Positions 32,594 through 43,299 of a stretch of DNA of 64,000 nucleotides are shown piece by piece. The notes under the pieces are model-generated. The model did not search any database, was not told the DNA's origin, and saw only the letters and a program-made list of their open reading frames with translations. Numbering within the stretch: position 1 is the first letter of the stretch; each line of letters opens with the position of its first letter. Source of the stretch: Blattamonas nauphoetae (Eukaryota; Preaxostyla; Oxymonadida); NCBI GenBank assembly GCA_033064195.1, contig JARBJD010000131.1:62001-126000 (forward strand). The letters are read 5' to 3'. The translations under genes and the position numbers were made by a program.

Positions 32594-35380
32594 TTAGAAG
32601 GGCACATTCTTCCGTTTTTGGAAGCTGCAAACTACGCAAGAAGCCGCGAAAGAAGAGCGAAGGAGAAAAAGAAACAACATTGCAGGGATCTGGTTCAGAA
32701 GGGCGAGTAAGGGATCGTGGGTGTTGATGCGGACGGAATCGAAGATGACGGGATGGGTGGTGTGGATAAACGTGCAGAACCGGTTCGCCTCCCACTTCGC
32801 AAAGAACGAGTCGAGAAGGAGGTCTGTCGTGGCGTTGAGAGTAGTCACAGCCTGCGGTGTCCAGAGACGCTGCGAGACTGCGAAGGAATCAAGAGCGATG
32901 GAGCTGTTGGATGGGAAGAAGGCGGCGTTGAAGTATTCGATGAAGGCAGTGAGGGTGAAGGAGTGGCGGTCGGAGATAAGCAGAGCGGTGGGCGAGGGGG
33001 GGACGTAGGTGGACGGGAAGGGGAGTGGGGACAAGTGGATCAGCGGGTCAGAGGACGGTGCTTTGGGGGAGCACACAAACAGCGTGGAGAGGAGGTTGGG
33101 AGGGAGGCACTTTGAAATGAACGAAACGAAAGATGAAGTACCATGTGGCTTGAAGAACGCCATGAACTCTTTGTTGGATCCGAAGGAATGAGTGATAGCC
33201 TCGTCGGGATCGACATTCGAACACTCCGCCTTTGTCGCCGCAGATGCCCATGCATTCTCGACCACGACGAAATACTTAAGGAACCCGCAGTGCTCGGCAG
33301 TCACTCCGAAGCGGAGGGCAGAAAGGGTGAAGTGGACGAGACCCGTCTCGACCATGCACGTCTGATACATCTCACACACCTTCCTCACCTTGTCGGCGCG
33401 GAAGAGAGAGAGGAGGAGGACAAAGACAGCTGAGAGTGCGACGGGAGACGGGGTGAGGAGGCAGCGGGAGATGATGTGGAGAGCTTCGGAGTACGGTGAG
33501 ACTGATCCGACCGTGTTGTGTCGTCGAAGGAGACCATGTCGTCCTTCAGAAGGAGGTCGGTGATCATGCACACGTACTGCACAGCAGAAACAGAGTCAAC
33601 CTCCTCTTTGTACATCTTCAGGCGAGTGGACGGAGGGAACGCCATGTCGTTCGTTATCTGGGCATCGGCGTGGGGAGGGATGGAGAGAGGGAAGCAGGCA
33701 AACAGATTGGTGAGAACTGTCGGTACTCGTCCATCGCGTCGAAGTTCTCGTCGTCTTCTTCGTCCTGAAGTTGAGTGGTGAGGTCAGTCGCTTGTCCTTC
33801 CTCCGCCTCCGACTGGACACTGTCCGAAAATGGAGTGGGTGTGTCTTGGAGAGTGAAGGACGACGAGCGTGCAAGTGAAGACTGGCCGCGAGGGAGTGAC
33901 GGTGAGGAGATTGCCAGTGCACGCTGTGACACTGGTCTCGAAGCGAGTCGTGAGAACGTGTCCGGCGTGCTGGGAGCTGGTGGAGTGGTGACCTGTGTCG
34001 ATAGGGACGGGGATAGGGCGGGTATCTGTTTGAGGTGTGGTTCCTCTGACTTGCGATCGTCCATCGCGCTGGACGGGGAAGGGGCGTCGAGCTCCTTGTC
34101 TGTGGCGTCTTCTGTGGCCTCTTCTTTCGCGTGGATGATCGTGTTTCCGTGCAAGTCGAGTTTGTCGTCGTGGTACGAAAGGATGAACGACGGCACTCGC
34201 TCGTCTCTGAACTCCGTCTCGTCGAAGTCCGCATCTGCCGACGTTTTGATCGCATTCCACCTGCCCACCGCGCTCTGCATGTTGCAGAAGCTGTTGGGCG
34301 GTCTCTGCTTCAGCTTGATGGCAGTGTTGAGGTGGAGATAGAGCGAGGCACGTGTGGCTTCGAAGTCGGCTGGCTCTTCCTTCCCCAGCTGGATCATGGC
34401 CGGGCACACTGTACAACCAGACTGTCTCGAATGGCGGTCTTGACTGTGCATGTTCGCAAGCTCGTTCCACTTTTCCTCGCGAGCGTGCCTCCTCTCTGCG
34501 TACTGCGACATTCTCTTGATCAGGACCGAGATCTCCATCTTGACGGTTTCCCGTTCGTCAGAGGAGGAAGCAGAGGTGAATAGTGTTAAGATGTGGGCGA
34601 GTACTGGTAAATAAAGGAAATTAGTATCCTTTCGAGCGAAATTTGTGTCTTCATGAGTGTGTGAAGTGACATTTGAATTGCATTCGCTTCTCTCGTCATC
34701 ACGATCAGAATACCAACATTTTACTTGATTTCTGATGCAAGCTTACTCGGGGGAACGGAACAAGCTCCGACGAACGCAGAAATTGTTGATGCGTCGATGG
34801 AAACTTGAAAGTCTCGAATGATCAGACTTGAGGGCTCTTCGTACAACTTTAAGAGTTCAATTTTGCGAATATTGCTTCTTTTTGTGGACATCGAGCTTGG
34901 GGATGAAGATTAACTCTTGTGATAGCAAATCTGATGAGTCAGATTCCTTTGTTTGTGTCGTTTAGGATCTTGTTGTGATCGTCGTTGTTGTCGATAAGGA
35001 ATCGGATGAGCTGGCCAACGGCAAGCATTGTGGTAACGGTGAGTGGATTGTCAGGAGTAATCATGGCAAAGGTGACGAGCCTACACTAACCGAAGTCGAA
35101 CAGCGGATAAAGCGGAATATGGACTTGAATCTGGAGCACTGACATCAAATAGACCATCATGATGTTCTCCACAACACTTCTGTAATTTGTGGAGATGATA
35201 AAAGGAGGAATCTTCTCTGTCCATGTGCGAAAGTGGTGCAGCGTTCAACAGCAAGGTATTCCGATATCTCGGTCCAGAAAGCATCGACCGAACTGATATG
35301 ATGTGATTGAATAAGTAGTAACTCTCCAGTGCATCGAAGAAGTAGGCAAAGAACGGGCAAAGAATCCTGACGTTTCCAGA
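32594..35380 (-). CDS. Unrecognised multi-exon gene, helical with a disordered middle
   Basis: Several well-coded minus-strand pieces appear to be exons of one gene. About 35,380-35,300 reads ALESYYLFNHIIS. About 35,180-35,090 reads SVVENIMMVYLMSVLQIQVH, then PLYPLFDF. About 35,060-34,930 reads VGQLIRFLIDNNDDHNKI. 34,620-33,660 carries a CTVCPAM motif and a Ser/Pro/Glu-rich linker. 33,645-33,510 reads YKEEVDSVSAVQYVCMITDL. About 33,530-32,594 is hydrophobic-helical (ISDRHSFTLTAFIEYFNAAF). The first pieces look like HEAT/armadillo helices. Exact junctions are unresolved, and the change near 33,515 could be a frameshift. The last frame reaches TAA at 32,594, four codons before a TGA. A 127-codon frame at 32007-32390 (-) is weaker and may be unrelated. 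No function is assigned. Confidence 0.45.
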
Positions 35381-35892
35381 GGTAAATCAGAAGGGTGTCG
35401 AAGAGTTCAGCTCACGACTTTCGATTGTCTTGAGTTCGTGCTTTCTTTCTGTCGGGGTTTTGAAGGGGATGACATGACTTGGAGAGAGATGATGGACAAC
35501 GCGCATGACAATGAAGAAAACTGAATGAGAAGAAATGGACAGAAATGGGGCTGTTTGAGGGCAATAGAAGGTCAGTATTTGATGGTTTATGCATACTTGA
35601 TGATTGGTGAACAATTAGATGATGGTGATCCTGCTCTTCGACATCTTGAACGAAGTCAAACTGAACAGTTTGGGTTCTAATGACGGTTTTGTTTTCGGGT
35701 TGAACGAGATGGAATGGGAGAGCATGAATCTATATCTTTAGGAAAAGATTCCACGTTGAGAAGACGTGCAGTTGTGTTCACGTTCTGAAGCCGCCGATCT
35801 TCACTCTTCTTGTTCAGAGAATGACATGTTTATCAGAGCATCAATCAAGAACATGAAAGAGTGACATACCATCGACAAACTCCACGAATGAA
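34581..35892. other. Region holding small exons and otherwise unassigned DNA
   Basis: Apart from the candidate exons at about 34.93-35.38 kb I see no further gene. 34,620-34,920 and 35,400-35,890 are AT-rich without recognisable motifs. The upstream exons and start of the minus-strand gene may lie here, but I could not place them. Confidence 0.35.
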
Positions 35893-36697
35893 GTGACGGC
35901 GATTGCGGAAATGATGGAAAGAAAGGGGGACGGACAATTGAGCATTTATCAGATCGATCAAACAAATGCCATCCACCTCAGTTCGAACCTCACACAAGTC
36001 TCTGTACGCGCAGCCCAAACCTTTGTTGGATCCGAAATAACAACGGATCCATTCATTGTGGCAAAGAGCTTCGTCTCATTTTGGAAGATCCTCACTCAAC
36101 CATCACCACACATTCACAAGCACTACAATCGCATTCTGGTATTCTTGGGAATGAATCAACAATGCCAATCTACATTGAGGGTGATGCGGATGGTATTACT
36201 ACAATTGAGCACCAGCAAACAAGAACGATCATTGGGTTCGAATACAAAACTGTTTGTGTTGTATAGCTCCTTGACGATAGCTCAAAGAAAAAGCAGAACA
36301 ATGCGAGATTTGTCTTGCGGACGTCATCACAGCCGATACTGTGAAGAGGCAACTAGGGCAAGACACTGACTGTCAAGGCACTTTAAGAAACGAAACCATC
36401 TTTGGTATGAGATATGTCGAGTTAAACTTTTGTTCATTTCCTGTTTTGTTCTCATTTCATCTCATTCACATCTCCTTTTCCCTTTCGCATCAGCTCGTCT
36501 CATCCAACATTTCCACAACTCCCATCGTTGCCAACACAGCACTCTCACCATATCACTCGTCTGTACTTTCCATTTCTTTCATCCTTACTCAGAGTTTACG
36601 TCGGATACATCAATGGTCTCAACCAAACACCAGCACACGTCCCCAAACCACATCCTCTCCATTTTTTTATCCCCATATCCACACAGCTGCTCACTGA
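35893..36697 (+). pseudogene. Remnant of an unrecognised protein gene
   Basis: Overlapping plus frames give gene-like stretches in turn: QTFVGSEITTDPFIVAKSF (36,015-36,075), then NESTMPIYIEGDADGITT (about 36,150-36,205) in another frame, then after a TAG DDSSKKKQNNARFVLRTSS (about 36,275-36,330). The EGDADG and FVLRT segments look like surface beta-structure. The frames do not join with clear introns, so this is probably a decayed fragment of a surface-protein gene. Confidence is low. Confidence 0.25.
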
Positions 36698-36892
36698 TAC
36701 CGAGGGGAATGTTTGGAGAACAACACTGTGGAACGAATGAGCACACAGAGGAGTGAGAAAGCACACAAGAGAACGATATGGGAAGATCAATCTTGACAAC
36801 TCAAAACTTACATTTCACATCGTTTTCTCTGAATTTTTTCACAATAAATGGATGGTAATTGATGCAGAATGAAATAAAAGAACAAAATGAGT

Positions 36893-37077
36893 TTCAACAG
36901 TTCCCCATTAAACCCTTTTTTCTAGCTGATCAACTCATAAAGATTGACCTTCATCTCCTCCCACAGGTATTTGCGCAAGCAATCACTTCGAGGCTGAATG
37001 TCTCTTCCACTGTTCTTCCCTTTTTTCCTGGACGTTTGAGTTTTGTGGATTTGATGGGTTTTGTGGCATACCCTAAC
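36893..37077. repeat. Dispersed repeat block, copy 2 (pairs with 1.4 kb)
   Basis: Same order of conserved words as copy 1 (CAACAGTTCCCCATT, GCTGATCAACTCATAAAG, CTTCATCTCCTCCCACAG, GTTTTGTGGCATACCCT). Here the block is followed by about 350 bases of T-rich DNA with long but featureless frames on both strands (36859-37425 +, 36951-37355 -). Confidence 0.6.
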
Positions 37078-37527
37078 ACGGGACTATCAGTGTCTGAGGA
37101 GCTGCTCTTTTTTGTCGTAGTTGAATTTTTTGTTTCTCGATCGCCGTTCTTTGACTTGTCATTTCTCCACATCACTCGATTCGTCCCATCACTCAACACA
37201 CATCTCACCATCTGTTCTCTCCATAGTCTTTTTAGAGTTTTCACGACTCTCGTTCGTTGTCTATTTGTCAACTTTAGTTTGGGCGATTTGTTTGTTGTTT
37301 GGTTCTCCAAACATAGCGAGGTGTTGCTATCGCTGAGTCTTTCACAACATGCCACATATCATCCATTTCCCACTCCAATCTTTTCAAAGTTAATAGACCA
37401 TTTTCTTGATCAACCCGTACTCTAATTTTATCGTGACACGTCGGTCACCTTGATCCAAATTGTGAATAAATGATCAATTTTTTTATAATCGAGTGAATGA
37501 AAAAAATCAAGCTTCCTTCGAAGGTGA

Positions 37528-37664
37528 TTCTCGGAGATATATACAGTATCATTCAAAAATGAAGGATTTATGAATCTCTTGATTGTCACTTCACCACACT
37601 ATTTTGCTTGTATATTTCAAAAACGGCCGTCTTTTTTGAATGATACTATATCAGTCTCTGAGAA
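37528..37664. mobile_element. 137 bp foldback repeat (MITE-like)
   Basis: Arms of about 38 bases: TTCTCGGAGATATATACAGT followed by ATCATTCAAAAATGAAGG, and on the right the inverse of TTCTCAGAGACTGATATAGT followed by ATCATTCAAAAAAGACGG. Identity is about 80 percent. It sits 17 bases from the left end of E3. No certain target duplication; a mariner-type TA site cannot be shown. Confidence 0.6.
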
Positions 37665-38553
37665 AAATTTTCGAGTACGTTTATACTGGCGTGACCGGGG
37701 TGACCGGGTCACTTTTCATCAAAAAGTGGTGACGGTCAGTAACCGGGAGTATTCAAATAATGGGTGAGATCTGATCATGTTTTTTTGGAAAATCTCCGGA
37801 ATAAACCTACAACGACACGATATTCAGTGATTGAAGATCCATTGAGGACCATTCCATTTCTATCTCCCAAAACTCACGATAGAGGAGCCGTGCTCTCCTA
37901 TTAAACAAATGTATCCTGAGATAAAAAAGATTGGTTTGATCGAGGAAGACTTTCGAAAACTGGCCATGATAGATAGATGAGTCTCTGAAACTACTTAAAT
38001 CGAATCTGTCTTGTGAAATGGTCACCTTTACCTCATGAGAAACAGATTCAATCCTCTTTTCATCCCTTGTGTCCAAATTCTCACCCCTCATTCACTCTTT
38101 TGTCTTCTTCCTCCTCCTTCATCTTCTTCTCTCCCCACTTCTTCTGTTTTGTGGAAAGGGTCGCTTTTGGACGAATCGTCGTCTTTCTGAGTCTTGTTTC
38201 AGATCAGAGTCACTCTTCTCTCCCCTTCCTTCTCTCCTTCCTTCATTTCCTCATCGTCCTGTTCTTCATCACTCTCCGCCCTCTCTTTCTTAATTTTGTG
38301 AGTATTCTTGTTTTTCATATTGTTTCTTTTCTTGTTCTTTCGCATCCTCACTGTTATCTTCTCCTTCCGTCTCATCTTCAACATTCTCAATTTCATCTTC
38401 TTTAAGTTCCTGTTCATCGTCGTACTCTTCATCTCCAAAATCTCCTTTATTTTCATTCCTCGTTGCCGTGGGAAAGCAGTGATCGATGGGACGGTTGACC
38501 GCGTAGAGGAAAATGCAAAATGATTTGATCAATATGAAGCTGTACGGGTATCG

Positions 38554-39037
38554 GTGGTGAAGAAACAGCAGACACTCCTCACTCGCCTGCATCTGACGAC
38601 GGACTCACTGGAAGAGAGGGTCAGTGGTGATTTGGCCAAAGATGATTTGATCGAGCAAGGAAAGGATGAACTGAGGAAGCTGAAGGCGCATGGATGTCCG
38701 CAGCTGAGTCGGATTGGATATGCGAAAGAGAATCTGGAAGATGCATACTTCAAGGAGCTGATCTGTGCAGAAGATGAAGATGAATGAAAACGTATAGTGG
38801 AATGAAGATCTGAGTCAGCAGATTGAAGTGGGCTGGGAGGAGGCTGTGGTAGAGGATATCCCGGAACAGCCAGAGAAGGAGAAGAGAGGAAGCACAAACA
38901 CAGAAGGCGGGAAGAGGGAGAAAAGGGTGAAAATAAAGTCGAACTCCAACGAGCACGTTGTTGGTAGTGGTGAGAAGCGAAGGCGGGAATGGTCTCATAA
39001 TCACACCCTTCGGAGCAACAGAAGTCTTCGTCGCAAT
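38554..39037 (+). CDS. Charged coiled-coil-like reading frame in E3 (broken or spliced)
   Basis: A strongly charged plus frame reads LHLTTDSLEERVSGDLAKDD, LIEQGKDELRKLKAHG and KENLEDAYFKELICAEDEDE, to a TGA at about 38,785. Similar charged coding resumes in another frame after a TAG (NEDLSQQIEVGWEEAVVEDI, then PEQPEKEKRGST) to about 39,037. It may be two exons or a frame-shifted gene. No family recognised. The acidic minus frame at 38290-38592 is judged a shadow or a separate low-complexity region. Confidence 0.35.
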
Positions 39038-39309
39038 TGATTGTTTATCGGCTGGTGCAGATGACGATGTTGGTGTGAATGAGAGAGAGACCAAGCCCAG
39101 CGATCTTTTCCTAAGTCAGCGGAATCAGGTGCGATGAGGATGGTGGACATACATGATCTGAAATCGGTGTGACAGTGCTTCATGCCGATTGCTCCTTTGG
39201 AACAGACTTTACAACAACGACAACAGAGGACGCACTGATCAGGATCTCGACGTTGGAAACCATCTTCCATCTCGTCGATTTTCACTTTTCCTCCTTCTTT
39301 CGACGACAT
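38930..39309 (-). CDS. Small Cys-rich candidate gene in E3
   Basis: A minus frame from ATG at 39309 reads MSSKEGGKVKIDEMEDGFQ and then QCVLCCRCCKVCSKGAIG and MKHCHTDF, a dense Cys cluster suggesting metal binding. A GT-AG intron near 39,150 and a second exon (APADKQSIATKTSVAPKGVI) at about 38,990-39,070 are plausible but not proven. It overlaps the plus-strand charged frame, so at most one of the two may be real in that overlap. No known family matched by eye. Confidence 0.35.
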
Positions 39310-39700
39310 TGTGATGGCTGAGATTGGGCATGTGGTTGTTCATTTTCCACATTTGATGCATTTTGTTGTGTCAAGTGTGAAGGGCTTTACCGTCCGTTTC
39401 ATAGAATCAACAGTTGCTGTCCCAAATCCAACATAGACTTGCATCGAAGTAGTCGGTATTGAAATGGAGTATGCATCATTGAAGACTTCGGATTGGTACG
39501 ATTGTCGACTCGGGGTAGATCACAGCTGTTTTGAACGTTCTGACAGTTTCATCAGCTTCCTCATGGTTTAGTGTCGATCAAGGTATTGTTGGAATGGTTT
39601 TAACCTTTTTTCTGAGTGAAGTATTGATCTGACCCTTTGAAGAAAAGTGGAGTGACATTGACCGAGCCAAAAGGCTCGGTCACGCCAGTATAAGTACGTT

Positions 39701-40502
39701 ATGATTCTCAGGAATCTCGCAAGACACCACTGCAATATTTCAATCTTATCTGGAATCACCATCATTCTGATTTGTTCTCTTGCTTTAAGTTGACACTTGC
39801 ACAATTTTTACTTGTGGGGCTCCAAGAAATTGGTCGTCTACGAACTATTATTATTTTCCAGAGTTTCTTTTTCGGTTCGATTGATCGAATCGGCTTCCAT
39901 CACCCGTCAAATTCCACAACCAGTCAATATTTAAGGAAAAGAAATAAACAACTAGGTTTCGAAACCTGCCTCGTGCAGTCTATTTCGGACAGGTCTTCCG
40001 ATAAACCGCACGTGGCCACAATGTCCTCACGATGTTCTCGTAATGAAACTCTCCGTTTGTTTTCACAGAATACTCCGATCGATCCAAAGTACTCCTGTGT
40101 GAAAATATGCCTTTTCTTCATTCCTCATTTCACCCATGTATTTACTCAAGTTGAATTCGAGTCTGAAATCACCTAATGATGGGCAGTGTTCATGATCATA
40201 TCTTCACAACCAGTGAATCGATTTTGATGATATTTTTGTCGAGTCGTTAATTTGGGAGATCTGGGAAGATGTGGAAAACATATTCAGCTTTTTCTTCGGT
40301 CTCAAACGGATTGTGTGGGCCAAATATTCTAACATTTTCTATTTTTCTTAGTTTGACCAAAAGTGCTTTTTCCAGAAAAAGCACAAATTGTTGACAAGGA
40401 ACTAATTGGTGACGCCACTATCATTTCACTAAAAAGAGTACTAGAAGCAGTTGAAGAGTAAAAATAATAAGTGGAAACAGTTTCAGTGAGAGCCTCCAAA
40501 AT
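39701..40502. other. Stretch between E3 and E4
   Basis: A frame of 134 codons at 39772-40176 (+) has no recognisable features. The rest is AT-rich. I see no repeats or RNA genes. The two elements lie only about 800 bases apart. Confidence 0.4.
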
Positions 40503-40589
40503 AGTGACTGTAGGCATGGGCAGTGGTAGGTCTGTGAACTTCGAGTCCAGTCCCTAAAATATTCAAACAGTCGGCGACTTTTTTGAAGT

Positions 40590-40665
40590 GCCCTTTTGTC
40601 GAGCGGTAGCACAACAGCTTTTTGCTCCCCGGACGCTGGATTGAATCCCGCCCGAGTCACTTTAT
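40590..40665 (+). other. tRNA-like cassette inside E4
   Basis: TTGTCGAGCGGTAGCACAA resembles a tRNA D-arm/A-box, and GGATTGAATCC is close to the B-box consensus about 35 bases later. AGTG/CACT could close an acceptor-like stem. Anticodon-arm pairing is poor and the B-box deviates, so this is a degenerate tRNA-derived sequence. Its sequence differs clearly from the E5 cassette. Confidence 0.4.
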
Positions 40666-41014
40666 TGTTCTCTTTTTCTTATTTTTGATTCACAACATCT
40701 CTACAATTCGTTCATCTCATTTTTCTATAAATTAATGAGAGTAATGTCGTAGTTCAAGAGTCCCTGAGTCGGTCTGTCTTTCCCCAACATCGGACAAAAA
40801 GTTGGCCTGACCGACCGACACAGACTCATTCTCTTTCATTGAAGAGGATTTCCACTCGACCAGAACCGTGAAAATGGTAATTTCATTGTTTATTTCGTTC
40901 ACTCTCACTGTCTACCAGGATCTCACTCTGGACGATTCATCGTCCGATTCTGATTCTGATCGTAACAAAATTCAGGCAGTTCTCTCAAAGAATCCTATAT
41001 TTTCTTGAAGTAGC

Positions 41015-41506
41015 ATGTTTTTCTTTCACTATATCGTTGAAGGAATAGCTGTCGTCCGGCTCCCGAATACCAATGACACATACTATTGTGAAGTGGTCAG
41101 AAGAAAAGAGGAGAAGCCTGGCCCGGAACGAAGATATGCTCAATTTGTTGGATGGGATGTGAGAGGGAAGGGAAGAAACGCAAAGAAACGTCTCGTCTGC
41201 TTGAACATCATTGGAGATCGCGCTTGCGGAAAAACATTCGAAAATTCAACGCATCAGTTTCGACAACATCAATGCTTCCACTCATCATCAACAAAATATA
41301 TGGTTCTCTGGCAACAAAGACAAAACAGGGCGGCAAAGAAAATAGGAGGTATTGTTCAGGCTTCATCAGTCAATCGAAACAAAACCACCAAGTCTCAATT
41401 CCTCAAGTTCGTCGCTGAATCTGGAATAAGCATCAAACAAGCTTGCTCACCGGCCTTCTCCTTACTCAGGGGTGATAGTGCTGAGATCAAAACAACGTAT
41501 TCCTGA
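41015..41506 (+). CDS. hAT-transposase-like N-terminal region (BED-type finger) in E4
   Basis: The 163-codon frame has a C-x(8)-C...H-x(4)-H zinc-finger-like pattern (VCLNIIGDRACGKTFENSTH, then QFRQHQC) preceded by a basic segment, like the BED finger of hAT transposases. Near the end, FVAESGISIKQACSPAFSLL resembles the hAT segment between finger and catalytic domain. It ends at TGA with no catalytic core following in frame. The start is uncertain: the listed limit is a non-ATG codon, and a 5' exon from about 40,870 is likely. Read as a transposase remnant or a domesticable DNA-binding fragment. Confidence 0.5.
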   Translation: MFFFHYIVEGIAVVRLPNTNDTYYCEVVRRKEEKPGPERRYAQFVGWDVRGKGRNAKKRLVCLNIIGDRACGKTFENSTHQFRQHQCFHSSSTKYMVLWQQRQNRAAKKIGGIVQASSVNRNKTTKSQFLKFVAESGISIKQACSPAFSLLRGDSAEIKTTYS

Positions 41507-41589
41507 GATCAACGGATCTCACCAAGGACAAATTCTGGCTGAGATCAAAGAAAACCGAAATAGGAGGTTCGAAAACCGTCTCAGGCTGT

Positions 41590-42066
41590 TTGTGTTATTT
41601 CAAAGGTGGGATGAGTCAACCGAAACACACTTTTCAACCGACACTCCTCCAATTCCGTACTGTTTCAAGTGCTCGAGCCGCTCGACAAGCCAGAATTCAA
41701 CTTGAAAGTCAACGGTCTCAACTCAATTTATCAGATGAACTTCTCTCGTCCAGTCTGGACCTTAATGACGAGCAAGGAAGCTCTTCCCCATCTGACTTTG
41801 AAGAAGAACGGGATATGCCCAGGAATTCTAAAGGAAAATCGGAGGATCAAATACAAGCAGACTTTCACAGGTGGATCATGCATCGGGACTGTATTGGACC
41901 TGATGGTGAAAGCTACTACAAACTCGAAGGTGGAGGAATCTTTTGCAAGTTGTGCCAGACATATCAGAAACACATATCATCTTCAAACGGATACACATAC
42001 TCAATCAATTCAGATGTTGACGTGATTTTTGATGATTCATCCTCTGAGAGTTCATCTCCGTTTTAA
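41590..42066 (+). CDS. Acidic Ser-rich reading frame in E4
   Basis: A 158-codon frame with coherent composition: ARQARIQLESQRSQLNLSDE, an acidic stretch (SPSDFEEERDMP), HRWIMHRDCIGPDGESYY, a C-x2-C motif (GIFCKLCQTYQKH) and an acidic Ser-rich C-terminus. It stops at TAA. It could continue the transposase-like gene through an intron, or be unrelated cargo. The following 84-codon frame at 42145-42396 (IALTLLLQSLMTSVRENLNE) may be a further exon. Not recognised as a known domain. Confidence 0.4.
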   Translation: MCYFKGGMSQPKHTFQPTLLQFRTVSSARAARQARIQLESQRSQLNLSDELLSSSLDLNDEQGSSSPSDFEEERDMPRNSKGKSEDQIQADFHRWIMHRDCIGPDGESYYKLEGGGIFCKLCQTYQKHISSSNGYTYSINSDVDVIFDDSSSESSSPF

Positions 42067-42549
42067 GGTCTTTCTTCACTTTCATTTCAGGACTTATGGA
42101 CAGTTTTTCAATATTTATGCTCTTTTTTCTGAAATTGAAGTGATATGATTGAAATTCCAGAGGTTAGATCTAAAAAGCTTGAGGTCAATGAGATCGATCT
42201 GATAGCCCTGACCTTACTTCTCCAATCTCTGATGACTTCAGTGCGAGAAAACCTGAATGAAACACTCGACCAAATCTACCATCTTCCGGGAAGAAAAATC
42301 CTCTCCAATTGGATGAAAGACGAGTCAGACGCGATTTGTTCAACTCTATCGAATTACGGACACCCATTTTGTATTCGATCAGAGTTGATGGAATAACTGC
42401 TCCAATCTAAAATGAAAGTGTGTACTAGATGAGTCCTGAACTTTATCTTCAAGGGATTCGAATTGGCTCGGTTTCACAGACGGCTTCCAAGCCTTGATTA
42501 GCAGAGTCCGAACGATGCCAAAACCTCTCGACCCCTCTCAACATGTGAC

Positions 42550-42690
42550 CTTTCACTGGCCGTGTGTTGCGCATCTTGCCTGCTTTCCGCATCGTTCGTT
42601 CCATATTGACCGTATTCCGCATTGTTCCTCCCATCTTGCCCGCATTCCCTTTTATTCCTCTCGTCCTTACGCCATTCCAAATTTCATCAT
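42550..42690. repeat. Degenerate tandem repeat of about 30 bases
   Basis: Four or five imperfect units built on CATCTTGCCTGCTTTCCGCA-type sequence (CGCATCTTGCC, TATTGACCGTATTCCGCA, CCCATCTTGCCCGCATTCC, CTCGTCCTTACGCCATTCC). It lies within E4. Confidence 0.6.
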
Positions 42691-43299
42691 ACCTGTTTTC
42701 TGACCTTTTTCATTTCCCTGCGATATCCTGAGTGAATGAGTAAGCACAAAGTCGTGTCCAGTGAATAATAGTTCAAAATCAACCTTCTACTTTTTCTTTT
42801 CGATTAGATCCGTGAGAATAGTCCACATTCACATGACGTGGTCGATCAGTCCTTTAATTACTCAAGAATGTCAGATCATCGTTAAAAACTGTTGCTTTGA
42901 ATGACTTAATCCGCTTACACTGCTTTTTGTTAACTTCTGCACATCTTCAAAAATTTACGTGGAATCAACAATACAGACCAAGATGAATTGGATTGATCGT
43001 CCCGAAAAGCAGTCGGTCGGTCGAACGTCAGTCGGACCGACCGCTGCCCATCCCTAAGTGACTGGTGTAATTTGACGGGGTATCGAAGGAATGTCTCTGT
43101 AAGTTGTGATATCATTTTGACACAGTATTGATTATGGGTGAATGAGTTTTTGAATTAGAGGGATGAACAGGGCTATGAGATTGATCCCGTCGATCCCAAG
43201 AGTTTTGATCGAACCTTTTTTCTAGTGAACGAAGTGACAAATTATGTCAAGCATAACATTCCGTTTTGTGTGAGATGGCAGAATCAGAGAGAAAAAAGT

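Larger units (their letters stand above)
37682..39692. mobile_element. Element E3: 2.0 kb hAT-like TIR element with cargo
   Basis: The left end TATACTGGCGTGACCGG matches the inverse of the right end (CGGTCACGCCAGTATA). The octamer AGTACGTT flanks both (37674-37681, 39693-39700). Subterminal DNA has GTGACCGG repeats and a CTTTTCATCAAAAAG hairpin; E1 has a comparable block. The interior holds non-transposase reading frames on both strands. Non-autonomous. Confidence 0.88.
40511..43056. mobile_element. Element E4: 2.5 kb hAT-like TIR element
   Basis: The left end TAGGCATGGGCAGTGGTAGG matches the inverse of the right end (TAGGGATGGGCAGCGGTCGG when reverse-complemented). The octamer AGTGACTG flanks both (40503-40510, 43057-43064). 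TAGG-ATGGGCA termini and 8-bp duplications fit hAT. Inside are a tRNA-like cassette, an internal GACCGAC-rich inverted repeat (about 40,757-40,830), a frame resembling a hAT transposase N-terminus, and two further frames. The catalytic RNase H-like domain is not evident, so it is probably non-autonomous or decayed. Confidence 0.88.

Noticed and set aside
36859-37425. 188-codon hydrophobic plus frame
   Set aside because: It runs from the dispersed repeat into T-rich DNA, where Phe/Leu/Ser-rich frames arise by composition. No start context or family signal.
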